A stretch of 64,000 bases of DNA from NCBI RefSeq assembly GCF_004765795.1, contig NZ_SBIV01000007.1, positions 153,268 through 217,267 of the forward strand, written 5' to 3'. The translations under genes were made by a program, and so were the position numbers. The stretch comes from Halorussus marinus. Its GTDB lineage: Archaea > Halobacteriota > Halobacteria > Halobacteriales > Haladaptataceae. The notes below the pieces were generated by a model, which saw only the letters and a list, made by a program, of their open reading frames with translations, made no database searches and had not been told where the DNA came from. Each line of letters opens with the position of its first letter. The stretch's first letter is position 1. Below are positions 8,090 through 15,950 of the stretch, piece by piece.

Positions 8090-8334
8090 TACTCGGTCCC
8101 GAACTCGGCCTCAGCTTCAACCGCGTTCGTCTCCCCAGCGTCTACGGGTTCGAAGTCGTCAAAAACGCCCTCTCGCTGATGGACGATTTCGACCGAGAGA
8201 CCTCCCTCTTCGTCAGTGGTCCACCGGAGCTTATCGCCCGGCTCAATGTCGAGATACCGGCGGAGGTCCGCCGGGATTGTGACCATTCCGCGGTCGCTGA
8301 CTTTCGTTTCCTCGGGCCCTTCTTCAGCTGCCAT
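8089..8334 (-). CDS. vapB: VapB-type AbrB/SpoVT antitoxin
   Basis: From the ATG at 8334 the protein has 81 residues. A swapped-hairpin AbrB DNA-binding domain lies at ca. 10-50 (TKVSDRGMVTIPADLRRYL, then EPGDKLRWTTDEEGG). The acidic C-terminal tail (FDDFEPVDAGETNAVEAEAE) is the expected toxin-binding part. A GTG at 8355 would add seven residues and is less likely. It should autoregulate the vapBC operon. TATA sequences lie in the 20-60 bp upstream region but are not sharply defined. Confidence 0.88.
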   Translation of the reverse strand: MAAEEGPEETKVSDRGMVTIPADLRRYLDIEPGDKLRWTTDEEGGLSVEIVHQREGVFDDFEPVDAGETNAVEAEAEFGTE

Positions 8335-8598
8335 ACGTGGACGTACCCTCTCCACGCCTATACATGTTTCTCCACATGTGGGTTGGAGTGCATCGTCTAC
8401 TCACTACACCCTCAGTCGACTCTGCCCGGGACGGCTCAGTGGCGTTGTTGTCGTCCAACCCCTCCAACGGACATTATCCGTTCAGGTATCTGCTTAAAGC
8501 TGGAGAAGAAGTGTTCGAGCGGGCAAGTGGCAGTTCCACAGGTCGCTGAACTTCACTCTCACAGCACCGTCGCTGACCCGCATGAGAGCACAGCCGTT

Positions 8599-8901
8599 CT
8601 AGATGATGCCGCCGATGATGAGCAGGCCGACGATGACCAGTAGCGTCGCGCCCATACCGCTGGCCAGCAGCTTGTTCTCCAATGCTTTCTCGTGAAGCGG
8701 CATTTCAGCATATTCCTCACGGAACGTTTCGAGGTTCTCTTCGTCTAGAAGTACTTCGTCTTCAGCGCGAACCGCTCAGTGACCGCACAGCCTGTACAGA
8801 CCGGCTCTTGTTCCAGCCGCTCGGTCTTGGTGTGGCGACCACAGGCAATCGCTCCACAGTTCGGACAGTACGTGTAAATCCGATTGAGACCTGCGATTAC
8901 G
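8599..8901 (-). pseudogene. Zinc-ribbon membrane protein gene, 5' truncated and frameshifted
   Basis: Read on the minus strand: a zinc ribbon (YTYCPNCGAIACGRHTK ... PVCTGCAVTERFALKTKYF) reaches a TAG stop near 8745. One base out of frame the reading continues DEENLETFREEYAEMPLHEK, then a C-terminal membrane helix (ATLLVIVGLLIIGGII) to a stop at 8599. A single lost base at TTCTA-GACGAA restores the likely original FYDEEN. No start codon is found before the ribbon. The upstream side is occupied by copy C of the palindrome and the gene at 8957, so the 5' end was probably replaced. Confidence 0.6.
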
Positions 8902-8904
8902 ATG

Positions 8905-8934
8905 TATTTTTCAACCCCAGAAAGGGTGCGGGGA
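8905..8934 (+). promoter_or_regulatory. Repeated promoter-proximal palindrome, copy C
   Basis: TATTTTTCAACCCC, AGAAA, GGGTGCGGGG: the same T-run plus CCC/GGG hairpin plus GTGCGGGG as in copy A. It ends 22 bp before the ATG at 8957. Confidence 0.55.
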
Positions 8935-8956
8935 CAACATTCCCTGTCCGAGAAAC

Positions 8957-9337
8957 ATGGCAACACTCCAAGCAGCAACAACGTCGAACGGTGTCACCGT
9001 CACCAATGCACAGGCAGTTCGGGAACTCTGCGAATCATACTGTTTCGGAATGCTCGAATGGGAGGTCGACGACGACGACCGACTCTCGATTTGGGGCTAC
9101 GACGCATTCGAGGTCTACGGGCGTCGAGAAAACGGCCTGCCAGACTACGAAGCAGGACAGCAGACCCACGAGTTCCTTCGAGCACTCGCAACGTACGTCG
9201 AAGAGGACGACGAACTCGATATTCAAACGGCTGGGTTCACGAAGTGTCGGTTCTCAGTACTTGCCGCTCGATACGTCGTCCGGCGTGGCGACGTCCTGCG
9301 AGCAGACCTTCGGACTCTTGAGCCGATTGAGGATTGA
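8957..9337 (+). CDS. Conserved haloarchaeal protein of unknown function
   Basis: The protein has 126 acidic residues with no signal or membrane segment. It contains a compact alpha/beta pattern (NGVTVTNAQAVRELC, then FGMLEWEVDDDDRLSIWGYDAF, then FLRALATYVEEDDELDIQTAGFTKCRF). I do not recognise a family with known activity. It is preceded by copy C of the shared palindrome, like the DUF6166 fragment at 5483 and the SWIM gene at 10766, so the three may share a regulator. Confidence 0.6.
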   Translation: MATLQAATTSNGVTVTNAQAVRELCESYCFGMLEWEVDDDDRLSIWGYDAFEVYGRRENGLPDYEAGQQTHEFLRALATYVEEDDELDIQTAGFTKCRFSVLAARYVVRRGDVLRADLRTLEPIED

Positions 9338-9454
9338 ATGGTGGCGCGTCCTATCAGGACGGATGTTGTCGCTGAACCCGGTTTCAGGGAGTGTCAGAAG
9401 AGGTTTCGTGAGTGACCCAAATACTGATTCAACTTCGGTGGCAAGTCGACGAGG

Positions 9455-9685
9455 ATGTCGCGCCACGTTCGGCTTAATGACGACCTCTACCAGCGCATCG
9501 AAGCAAATAAACACGAGGGCGAGTCGTTTAGTGAGACTATCGAGCGCCTCATCGACAACCGTTCGCTCCGTGACCTTCAGGATGTCTTCGACAGCGAGCA
9601 AGTGGACGAGATGCGAGACGCGATCAAGCTACTAGAGGAAGAAGATGCTGCCGAGGTCCGTGAACTTGACGAGCGTTTCGACTAA
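9455..9685 (+). CDS. CopG/VapB-like antitoxin (COG1753 type)
   Basis: The protein has 76 residues. The N-terminal ribbon-helix-helix-like start (RHVRLNDDLYQRIEANK, then GESFSETIERLID) is followed by an acidic helix (EEEDAAEVRELDERFD), typical of VapB antitoxins of COG1753. No PIN toxin lies beside it. The next two genes, 19 bp downstream, are the MntA/HepT pair. It is either an orphan antitoxin or the transcriptional regulator of that operon. Confidence 0.7.
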   Translation: MSRHVRLNDDLYQRIEANKHEGESFSETIERLIDNRSLRDLQDVFDSEQVDEMRDAIKLLEEEDAAEVRELDERFD

Positions 9686-9704
9686 TCGGCAACACAACTA
9701 TATT

Positions 9705-10163
9705 ATGCGGGACGATGAACACGTACGTATGGTGCATACAGACGACTCCGCGGTCGAACGCGTCGAACTCGACCGACTGCGGTCATATCTCGACCAAGAG
9801 CGAGTCGTCTTTGCGATTCTCTTCGGTTCGCACGCACGCGGAACTGCTGAACCGGACTCAGACGTGGACATCGCACTCCGGTTCCCCGAGATGTTGGACG
9901 CTCGGGAACGATTTCAGTTGCGTAACCAGATCGATGCGGACCTCCAGCAGTATGCCGAGGAGTTTGTGGACGTAAGCGATATCGAACAGCTCCCGACAGC
10001 TGTCGCACACGCCGCTCTCCAAGATGGTCTCCTGCTCACTGGCGACGAGCAGGTTGTCGAGACCTACCACGAGCAAATCAAAGACGAGTATGAGTCAACG
10101 GTCGACGAGCGAAAGCGCCAACAGCGTGAATTCATCGACCGATTAGCAAGCGGAGACGTATAG
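9705..10163 (+). CDS. mntA: MntA-type nucleotidyltransferase antitoxin
   Basis: Start at the ATG at 9705 (152 residues); an ATG at 9729 is also possible. The minimal nucleotidyltransferase motif is intact: LFGSHARGTAEPDSDVDIAL, with the GS and the DxD pair, and a later strand with EEFVDVSD for the third acidic residue. Enzymes of this group inactivate HepT by adding AMP to a tyrosine. The stop codon is directly followed by the hepT start, so the two are co-translated. Confidence 0.85.
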   Translation: MRDDEHVRMVHTDDSAVERVELDRLRSYLDQERVVFAILFGSHARGTAEPDSDVDIALRFPEMLDARERFQLRNQIDADLQQYAEEFVDVSDIEQLPTAVAHAALQDGLLLTGDEQVVETYHEQIKDEYESTVDERKRQQREFIDRLASGDV

Positions 10164-10589
10164 ATGGTCAACGAAGACGTGTTCGTTGACAAACTCCGCC
10201 ATATCAACCAATACATTGAGGACCTCAAACAGATGCGAGGTCTCTCGAAAGCCGAGTACGTCGACGATATAGTGACCCAGCGAGCAGTCGAGCGGACGTT
10301 GATGAATCTTATTCAGGCGTGTATCGACCTCGCTCAGCACGTTCGGTCGACAGAGAATCTCTCCCCGAGCGGAACCGCCAAACAGGAGATACAGGCGCTT
10401 GGGGAAGCAGACATCATCTCGAACGAGACGCAGGCGAAACTCGAAGAAGCAGTCGGGTTTCGAAATATTCTCGCGCACAGATACGGCGACGTCGACCACG
10501 ACGTTGTGTACGACGTGCTCCACGATGACTTGCAGTGGTTCACTCGCTTCCAACAGGAACTCGCTCAGTGGTTCCAACAACTCGATTGA
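10164..10589 (+). CDS. hepT: HepT-type HEPN ribonuclease toxin
   Basis: The protein has 141 residues and is all alpha-helical. The HEPN/DUF86 catalytic motif Rx4-6H appears as RNILAHRYGD near residue 98, with the conserved tyrosine (HRY) that MntA-type antitoxins AMPylate. Upstream helices (RAVERTLMNLIQACIDLAQH) match the family. HepT proteins cleave RNA when not modified. No base lies between mntA and this gene. Confidence 0.88.
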   Translation: MVNEDVFVDKLRHINQYIEDLKQMRGLSKAEYVDDIVTQRAVERTLMNLIQACIDLAQHVRSTENLSPSGTAKQEIQALGEADIISNETQAKLEEAVGFRNILAHRYGDVDHDVVYDVLHDDLQWFTRFQQELAQWFQQLD

Positions 10590-10705
10590 ATAACGACCCA
10601 CCCAGATGCAGATAAGAAGCAGTTCTCGTCCACAAAGAGAGTCGCTCCATACGTTTCAGAACGAGATAGATACGTCGCTTCAATGGACGAGTTAGAGCCG
10701 TTCGG

Positions 10706-10736
10706 TTAGTTTTTCTGCCCCCAAAGGGTGCGGGGC
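10706..10736 (+). promoter_or_regulatory. Repeated promoter-proximal palindrome, copy D
   Basis: TTAGTTTTTC, TGCCCCC, AAA, GGGTGCGGGGC: the same architecture as copies A and C. It ends 29 bp before the ATG at 10766. Confidence 0.55.
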
Positions 10737-10765
10737 ACTCCACTTCTCAGTGCCTCACGAACACA

Positions 10766-11212
10766 ATGACGACACCACTTGCAAGACTCAAGACGACGAG
10801 TAGCGTCCGGAAACGCGCCCAGTACGAAGCCCTCGAATTCGAACTCCAAAACGGTGATGTGCGTGTTCGGAACGGGAGCTACGCCGACCCAGAGAATCAC
10901 GAGTACACCGTCCGAATCGAGGACGACCTGCCGACAGCGTGTACGTGCCCGGCAGACGCGAAATACAGCGGGGAGTGCAAACACCGCGTCGCTGTTGCAC
11001 TCCGCCGACCCATTCTCGACGCTGTCCGCCATCACCAACTTCTCGCCGACGGTGGCGAGACTGTTCAACCCTCAAACCAAGTGCGTGACCACGAGGGGAA
11101 CTCCGAAGAACAAGCGGAGGCCGACGAGCCAGACTGCGACTGTGCGGACCTCTCTAGCGATTTCCCGTGCTGGGAGTGCTACCGGACTGGACGACGTGAC
11201 CTCCCTGAATAG
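10766..11212 (+). CDS. SWIM zinc-finger protein
   Basis: The protein has 148 residues. The SWIM signature CxCx(n)CxH is seen at ca. 59-73: CTCPADAKYSGECKH, after a beta-rich lead (FELQNGDVRVRNGSY ... EYTVRIEDDLPTA). A second Cys cluster near the C-terminus (DCDCADLSSDFPCWECY) resembles a small zinc ribbon. SWIM domains bind DNA or protein. In haloarchaea such small proteins occur in plasmid and proviral gene sets. Copy D of the shared palindrome lies just before it. Confidence 0.8.
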   Translation: MTTPLARLKTTSSVRKRAQYEALEFELQNGDVRVRNGSYADPENHEYTVRIEDDLPTACTCPADAKYSGECKHRVAVALRRPILDAVRHHQLLADGGETVQPSNQVRDHEGNSEEQAEADEPDCDCADLSSDFPCWECYRTGRRDLPE

Positions 11213-11301
11213 CACTCTGTACGTCAAGACGACCCCTGTACGTTCTGCCACGCGGTATAGTTGCCTTTGTGATGAGAACAGCCGCTTGGAGAGCCATCTG
11301 G

Positions 11302-11378
11302 GGCAGTTCCCGCTGACCGAATCGGCCGGATTCACGCATTACAGCCCCGATAAACCCGCCGTAGTCTCAACTTCCACG
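11302..11378 (+). repeat. Dispersed direct repeat, copy 1
   Basis: About 75 bp running from GGCAGTTCCCGCT to TAGTCTCAACTTCC. A diverged copy in the same orientation is at 14348-14420. The two frame the lipoprotein gene and the decayed transposase. Confidence 0.5.
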
Positions 11379-11446
11379 GCCTGACAGTAGTTGAGATCGG
11401 CCGTCTCAATGCATACGATTTGAGCCATAGATTGTCTATCCCGATA

Positions 11447-12457
11447 CTACGAAGATCCTCCTTCGATTGCCGTCACCCTGTAGCGGTCTCCTTGGAATGC
11501 GTACGTGCGAGTATCTTGAAGTCTGAATGGCGGTATCGAACGGCTGAACTCTTTTAGATGTACCTGACTGGCATCGTGTTTTTTGCTTAGAGCGATGGCG
11601 TCACGCAGTTGTTCATTGCGAACGACCTGCTCAATGATTATCTGCTCTGCGTCAGTCGTGGAGTCGTCAATTCGTTCGAGAATGTATGTATCCCGTTGGT
11701 CAGTTTCCCCATCGGGTTCGCCGCACGTCGAACGTGCGATGAGCGTATCGCCGTCCCATTCCGTCTCTGTGACTGCCTCCGTCGGCACTAACTGAAGCGG
11801 GTCGGCGTTCAACTCGAATCCTGACGCGAGCGCGATACTCTCCTTGTGGGAGCTGGTCGCGAACCATCCGTCAGTCCCGAACGCGTAGTGACCGCCGCCA
11901 AGGCCGGTAATCGTCAGTGATTCTGTTCCCTCTACACGTTTGATATCGTCGCCGTCACTGACGCGACCGGTTTCTATCGTTACGGTCCAAGTGTGCTCGT
12001 CGCCAGACTCCAGCGGCGTTAGTGGTTCCGGCCAGAACTGGGGCGCGGTATAGTACCAGTCGCCGTCGACGCGTTTGTACAGTTGCCAGTGATAGAAATT
12101 GGTCTCGAACCGCTGTTCGCTCTGGTTTCTGAGTGTGAATTCGCTCGGCTGATCCGGTTGAACTGTTTGGACATCTGGAACGAGTACAATTGGCACCTCC
12201 TCGGGATCAACTGCCTCGTAACAGACGACCTGTTCGGTGCCATCGAACGGTGGGCACGCGTCTGAGGTGGTATCCTCGGGAAGGTCCGGAACCGATTGGT
12301 TCGTTCCAGAGGGCGTCGTTTCACCATCTCCTGTCGTCGTTGTGTCGGTTTCGTTCGTATCATTCGATTCTTTTGGCCCGGACGTACAACCAGCGAGGAG
12401 GGCACCACCACCTGCATAGAGGGCCGAGATAACCTGTCTTCGGGAGGGCTGTTCCAT
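11447..12457 (-). CDS. Secreted lipoprotein of unknown function
   Basis: Start at the ATG at 12457 (336 residues). The N-terminus has a short basic region (PSRRQ), a hydrophobic core and a lipobox ending LLAGC near residue 24, so it should be Tat-exported and lipid-anchored. A Thr/Asp-rich linker follows (TNETDTTTTGDGETT). The mature part is beta-rich with a domain resembling extracellular binding modules (FTLRNQSEQRFETNFYHWQLYKR). No family is recognised. It lies between two direct repeats and next to a dead transposase, so it may be a passenger gene. Confidence 0.7.
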   Translation of the reverse strand: MEQPSRRQVISALYAGGGALLAGCTSGPKESNDTNETDTTTTGDGETTPSGTNQSVPDLPEDTTSDACPPFDGTEQVVCYEAVDPEEVPIVLVPDVQTVQPDQPSEFTLRNQSEQRFETNFYHWQLYKRVDGDWYYTAPQFWPEPLTPLESGDEHTWTVTIETGRVSDGDDIKRVEGTESLTITGLGGGHYAFGTDGWFATSSHKESIALASGFELNADPLQLVPTEAVTETEWDGDTLIARSTCGEPDGETDQRDTYILERIDDSTTDAEQIIIEQVVRNEQLRDAIALSKKHDASQVHLKEFSRSIPPFRLQDTRTYAFQGDRYRVTAIEGGSS

Positions 12458-12555
12458 ATTTTTGCCCCCCAATGGTAGTGGTATATGTCTTCTGTTGATG
12501 CTCTGTACTCAACAGTTAGAGGGATTCTTGAGCATGTCACGGCCAGTATCTGGTA

Positions 12556-14230
12556 GTGACTACGGATCGCGAGTCTCGCCGCGCTGTCTTCCAACAGATT
12601 GCTCAACAGTCGTATGTCGACTGGCCAGCGTACGATTCTACGCCGCTGTTCGATCGCACCTCACTCCCGGCGCTAGAATCGGATGTGCGCGTCGTCGCAG
12701 AAGCGTGGTTCAAGCGGGACGAACACGAAGCAATCGAATCATTCGTCCACTCGTTACCGCTTGCTACGTCCGGTTTGATGCCCACGACTACTACGCAGGT
12801 TCAACAAGCTACGAGATGGAGACGCTGTTTCGCCTGTTCCTGCTGAAAGAAATCTACGGTTGGGACCACGAAACCGCACTCGTCGAGTACCTCATCCAAC
12901 ACCCAAATCTCAGCGAACAGATGGGCTTGGAGTCGGTGCCGAACCAGTCAACACTGTGGCGCAGCTGGCACCAGCGTTTCACAGATTATCTCTGCGACAC
13001 GGTCGAGACCGCAGCTCGAACGATTCTCATCAAAGCCCAGAACGCCGGGGTCGCAGTGCCGCGCGAGCCAGAACGACAGAGCCGCAACCACGGTGACAGG
13101 AGTAAGGGACCGGACCCTAGCGATCAGACCGTGCTAAAACAGGCGGAGACGGTCACTGAACACGTGGGCCACGTTGCTTTCCGGCGTTCTCACTGGACCG
13201 TGGCGAGGGCTGTGAGATCCACGAGAACGCCTACTGGGCCCTCCAGACGTATCTGGGGCTCCGCGAGAATCTCGCCGTCAACGAGGGCGCTCGCAGTTTC
13301 ATCCACGAGTCCAATAGGGAGCGGACACCGCTCGGCCACGCGCATCGCGAGCATATCCGTGATCTCTCAACCGAACAGATTCGAGAGATGTATCGACAGG
13401 TGGTGGGACGACTGCTGGACCGGGTGGCAGAGACTGAAGAGTTCTTCCGAGCTGGTATCGTAGCCATCGATATTACCGAGTCCGACCCGTTCACCGGCGA
13501 TCGAGTCGGCCACGAAGACGAGATTATTGGGACGAAGGAGAAAACCGACGAGTATGCCTACCAGTGGGCGACAGTCCAACTGGTCGGGAATGCTGTTCCA
13601 ATCGTGTTAGACGCGCGGCCAGTGCGCAAAGGAGATACGCGCAAGGAAATCGTCGAGGACCTCTTGGATTCGGCAGAGGCGGCTGTTCATGTCGATAACG
13701 TGCTGATGGACCGGGAGTTCGACAGTCAGCACGTCTTGGAGATGCTCAGCCAGCGTGGCCTGTCGTATGTCGTTCCCAAGCGGATGCAGACCAGCGAGAA
13801 AGCCCAGGCCAAACGATTGCTTCGACGTGATCAAGACCGCTACGAAACCGACCGGAAGCTCCACCTCGGCAAGAACGAATGGCACGAGACGACGCTGATC
13901 TACCGTCGGAAAGAAGATTCCGAGCACGACGACCACCGGCAGTACTCGGTGTTCATGACGAATTGCGGGAGTGGGCACCTTACTGAGTACGGGTATCGAT
14001 GGGAGATCGAGAGCGGCTACAGGTCGATAAAGCGGTTCATGGGGGCGACGACGTCGAAGAATTTCGGGTTGCGGTTCTTCTACTTCGCGTTCGCATGTCT
14101 GCTCTACTCGATTTGGCGAGCGGTCGATCTGCTTGTGCAGGTCGAACTGAACGGCGAGTACGAGCACGTGCCGGTCGTGACGGCCGATAACACACTGACG
14201 CTGCTGAAGAAGGAGACAGGTATCGGATAG
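12556..14230 (+). pseudogene. DDE transposase gene (IS4-like) with two frameshifts
   Basis: Three frames in series give one protein. Frame 1 (12556 to ca. 12765) reads TDRESRRAVFQQIAQQSY. Frame 3 (to ca. 13190) reads YYAGSTSYEMETLFRLFLLKE and NQSTLWRSWHQRF. Frame 2 (to 14230) reads the DDE core: AGIVAIDITESDPFTG, VHVDNVLMDREFDSQ, and GYRWEIESGYRSIKRFMG. The two -1 shifts near 12765 and 13190 break it. It resembles large haloarchaeal transposases with a DDE_Tnp_1 core. The terminal repeats were not found with confidence. Confidence 0.8.
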
Positions 14231-14347
14231 TAGGGTCCTCGGTCTGGGTCAGCGCAGATTTCTGAGTGGCAACGCTATCGAGAGTCTCAGAAAACCACGA
14301 TCTAGTCGATAGTTCGACAGGAAGACGCACACGAGAGGAGATTTGAA

Positions 14348-14420
14348 GCAGTTCCCGCTCCCTAATTCGTCAGAAACAACGCATCACAGCCGCGCTAAAC
14401 CGCCTATAGTCTCAACTTCC
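14348..14420 (+). repeat. Dispersed direct repeat, copy 2
   Basis: The sequence runs GCAGTTCCCGCT ... ACGCATCACAGCC ... CTAAACCGCC ... TAGTCTCAACTTCC and matches 11302-11378 over its two ends, with a more diverged middle. Confidence 0.5.
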
Positions 14421-14443
14421 CAACGACCGAGATTTTGTATAGC

Positions 14444-14464
14444 GATATACGATATACAATATAC
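14444..14464 (+). repeat. Three tandem 7-mers (GATATAC, GATATAC, AATATAC)
   Basis: They are adjacent with no spacer in an AT-rich stretch 220 bp before the integrase. They could be arm-type sites for the integrase or an iteron remnant. No replication protein gene is near. Confidence 0.5.
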
Positions 14465-14531
14465 TGAAGTGCGGAGTTCCGGCGCTAAGAGACTCTAGAC
14501 CCCCGAATTCTCCCGATGGCTCGAAAACAAC

Positions 14532-14567
14532 AAGTGGTCCTGATTATGCCCGTAATCACGACCACTT
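14532..14567. repeat. 36 bp inverted repeat upstream of the integrase
   Basis: Arms AAGTGGTC and GACCACTT, then TGATTA and TAATCA, enclose a TGCCCG centre, with single-base steps between the arm segments. The symmetry is perfect across 14 arm bases each side. It may be an integrase core site or an operator for the gene at 14682. Confidence 0.65.
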
Positions 14568-14681
14568 TGAAGTACCCCGCCGCCGTCGGTGAAGCACGAA
14601 TGCTGCAACCGCCTCACGACGGCGCTTCCCCCGGGGTAGAGGCACCGAGACCGGGCCCGCAGGACGGTGGAGGGCCGGTGA

Positions 14682-15917
14682 ATGCCTGACCGAGCGCTTT
14701 CGACGCCGCTCGACGACAGCTACGAGCGCTACCTCCAAGACAAGGGGAAAGGCCGCGGCGGCGACGGTGGGAACTATCGACGTAACGCTGCACGCGAGCT
14801 CGAACGGTTCGCCGAGTGGGCCGCCGGCGACCGCGGCGCCGACGACTGGACCGGGATCGTCCCCGACGACGTCGACCGGGAGCCGACCTTCGACGATCTC
14901 GACGAACGCGTGTTCCGGGAGTATGCCCGGCATCTCGGTGGAGATCGGGGACTCAAGCAGAACACGGTACAAACCTATTACCGCTATATCTCTGCGTGGT
15001 GTGGCTGGTGCGTCAACGAGGGATATCTTGAGGCCCACTACGCGCAGCGAGCGAGTGCGATGGCGCCGCTGCCGGAGGACGACGGTCGCAAGCCCGGCGA
15101 CCAGCAGGCCTGGACGTCCGAACAGCGCCACGCCCTCACCCGTCACGTCGACGAACGGGCCCGCGACGCCGTCGAGGCGTACACGACACTCCCGGAGGAT
15201 ACTGATCCCCTCGACAAGCAGCGAGCACGCTACGCGGCGTTGAAGGCGGCTCGTGACCGGGCGCTGGTGTTTGTCCTCGCGTACACCGCCGTCCGCGTTG
15301 GCGAACTCCTCCGCGATCCGAACGACCCGCGCCGGCGCGGCGTCCGCTGGGAGGACCTCTCCGTCGACGACGGGAGTATGGACGTCTACCGGAAGAAACA
15401 GCAATGGGATGCCGCGAGCCTTCCCGATCCGGTGATCTCGCCGTTGCGAAGCTATCGCCAGTTGATGGACCCACCAACGGAGCGCTGGCCGGTGTTTCCG
15501 ACGTTCGACCAACGGACGCTCGCAGGGCTCGTCCGGGAAAACCTCGCCGAACGAGGGGAACGCCCAGAAGCAATCATTGAACGCCGTGCGGAGTACGCTC
15601 GCGACCTGCTGCTGGCGCTCGATGTGGACATTCGGCCGCCGTCGATCACGACGGACGGCGCACGGTCGATTCTCCAACGACTCTCGGAGGCCGCGGAGAT
15701 CGACATCGACCATCCGAAACACGATTATCTTGCTCCGCACGGTGGCCGTCGTGGCATGGGCGAGGTTCTGGTCCGGGCATTCGGATATACTGTGGCGGCC
15801 CGATATCTCGATAATTCTGAGGAGATGGTTCGTGAGCGGTACTCGCATATCGAGGCTGGTGAGTTAGGTGATGTCGCTACTGAGGCCCTTGAGGAGATCG
15901 ATAGTGTACCGCAGTAA
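14682..15917 (+). CDS. Tyrosine-type integrase/recombinase
   Basis: The protein has 411 residues. An N-terminal SAM-like core-binding domain (ca. 10-125, SYERYLQDKG ... TVQTYYRYISAWCGWCVNEG) precedes the catalytic domain. Visible active-site positions: Arg in YTAVRVGELL (ca. 206), Lys in DVYRKKQQW (ca. 233), HGGRR (HxxR, ca. 351) and the nucleophile Tyr in RERYSHIE (ca. 388). The usual LGH before the tyrosine is LDN here. Haloarchaeal proviral and plasmid integrases have this form. It sits at the border between the IS-rich zone and the metal region and probably brought in part of it. Confidence 0.88.
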   Translation: MPDRALSTPLDDSYERYLQDKGKGRGGDGGNYRRNAARELERFAEWAAGDRGADDWTGIVPDDVDREPTFDDLDERVFREYARHLGGDRGLKQNTVQTYYRYISAWCGWCVNEGYLEAHYAQRASAMAPLPEDDGRKPGDQQAWTSEQRHALTRHVDERARDAVEAYTTLPEDTDPLDKQRARYAALKAARDRALVFVLAYTAVRVGELLRDPNDPRRRGVRWEDLSVDDGSMDVYRKKQQWDAASLPDPVISPLRSYRQLMDPPTERWPVFPTFDQRTLAGLVRENLAERGERPEAIIERRAEYARDLLLALDVDIRPPSITTDGARSILQRLSEAAEIDIDHPKHDYLAPHGGRRGMGEVLVRAFGYTVAARYLDNSEEMVRERYSHIEAGELGDVATEALEEIDSVPQ

Positions 15918-15950
15918 CTTATTTCGAGTGAGAGGGGTAGACCGTCGCGT

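Larger units (their letters stand above)
14231..14681. other. Intergenic region before the integrase, about 450 bp
   Basis: It contains copy 2 of the direct repeat (14348-14420), three tandem ATATAC-type 7-mers (14444-14464) and a 36 bp inverted repeat (14532-14567). No gene is seen. This concentration of repeats just upstream of a recombinase gene is typical of an attachment or arm-binding region, but no core att duplication was found in the window. Confidence 0.55.

Noticed and set aside
11391..11409. Short inverted repeat TTGAGA/TCTCAA between convergent genes
   Set aside because: Six-base arms around a CGGCCG centre are too short to call a terminator, and no T-run follows.
14556..15848. 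Long minus-strand open frame of 430 codons opposite the integrase
   Set aside because: It is antisense to a clear integrase. High GC sequence keeps the frame open, and its composition is Arg/Val-rich and not haloarchaeal.
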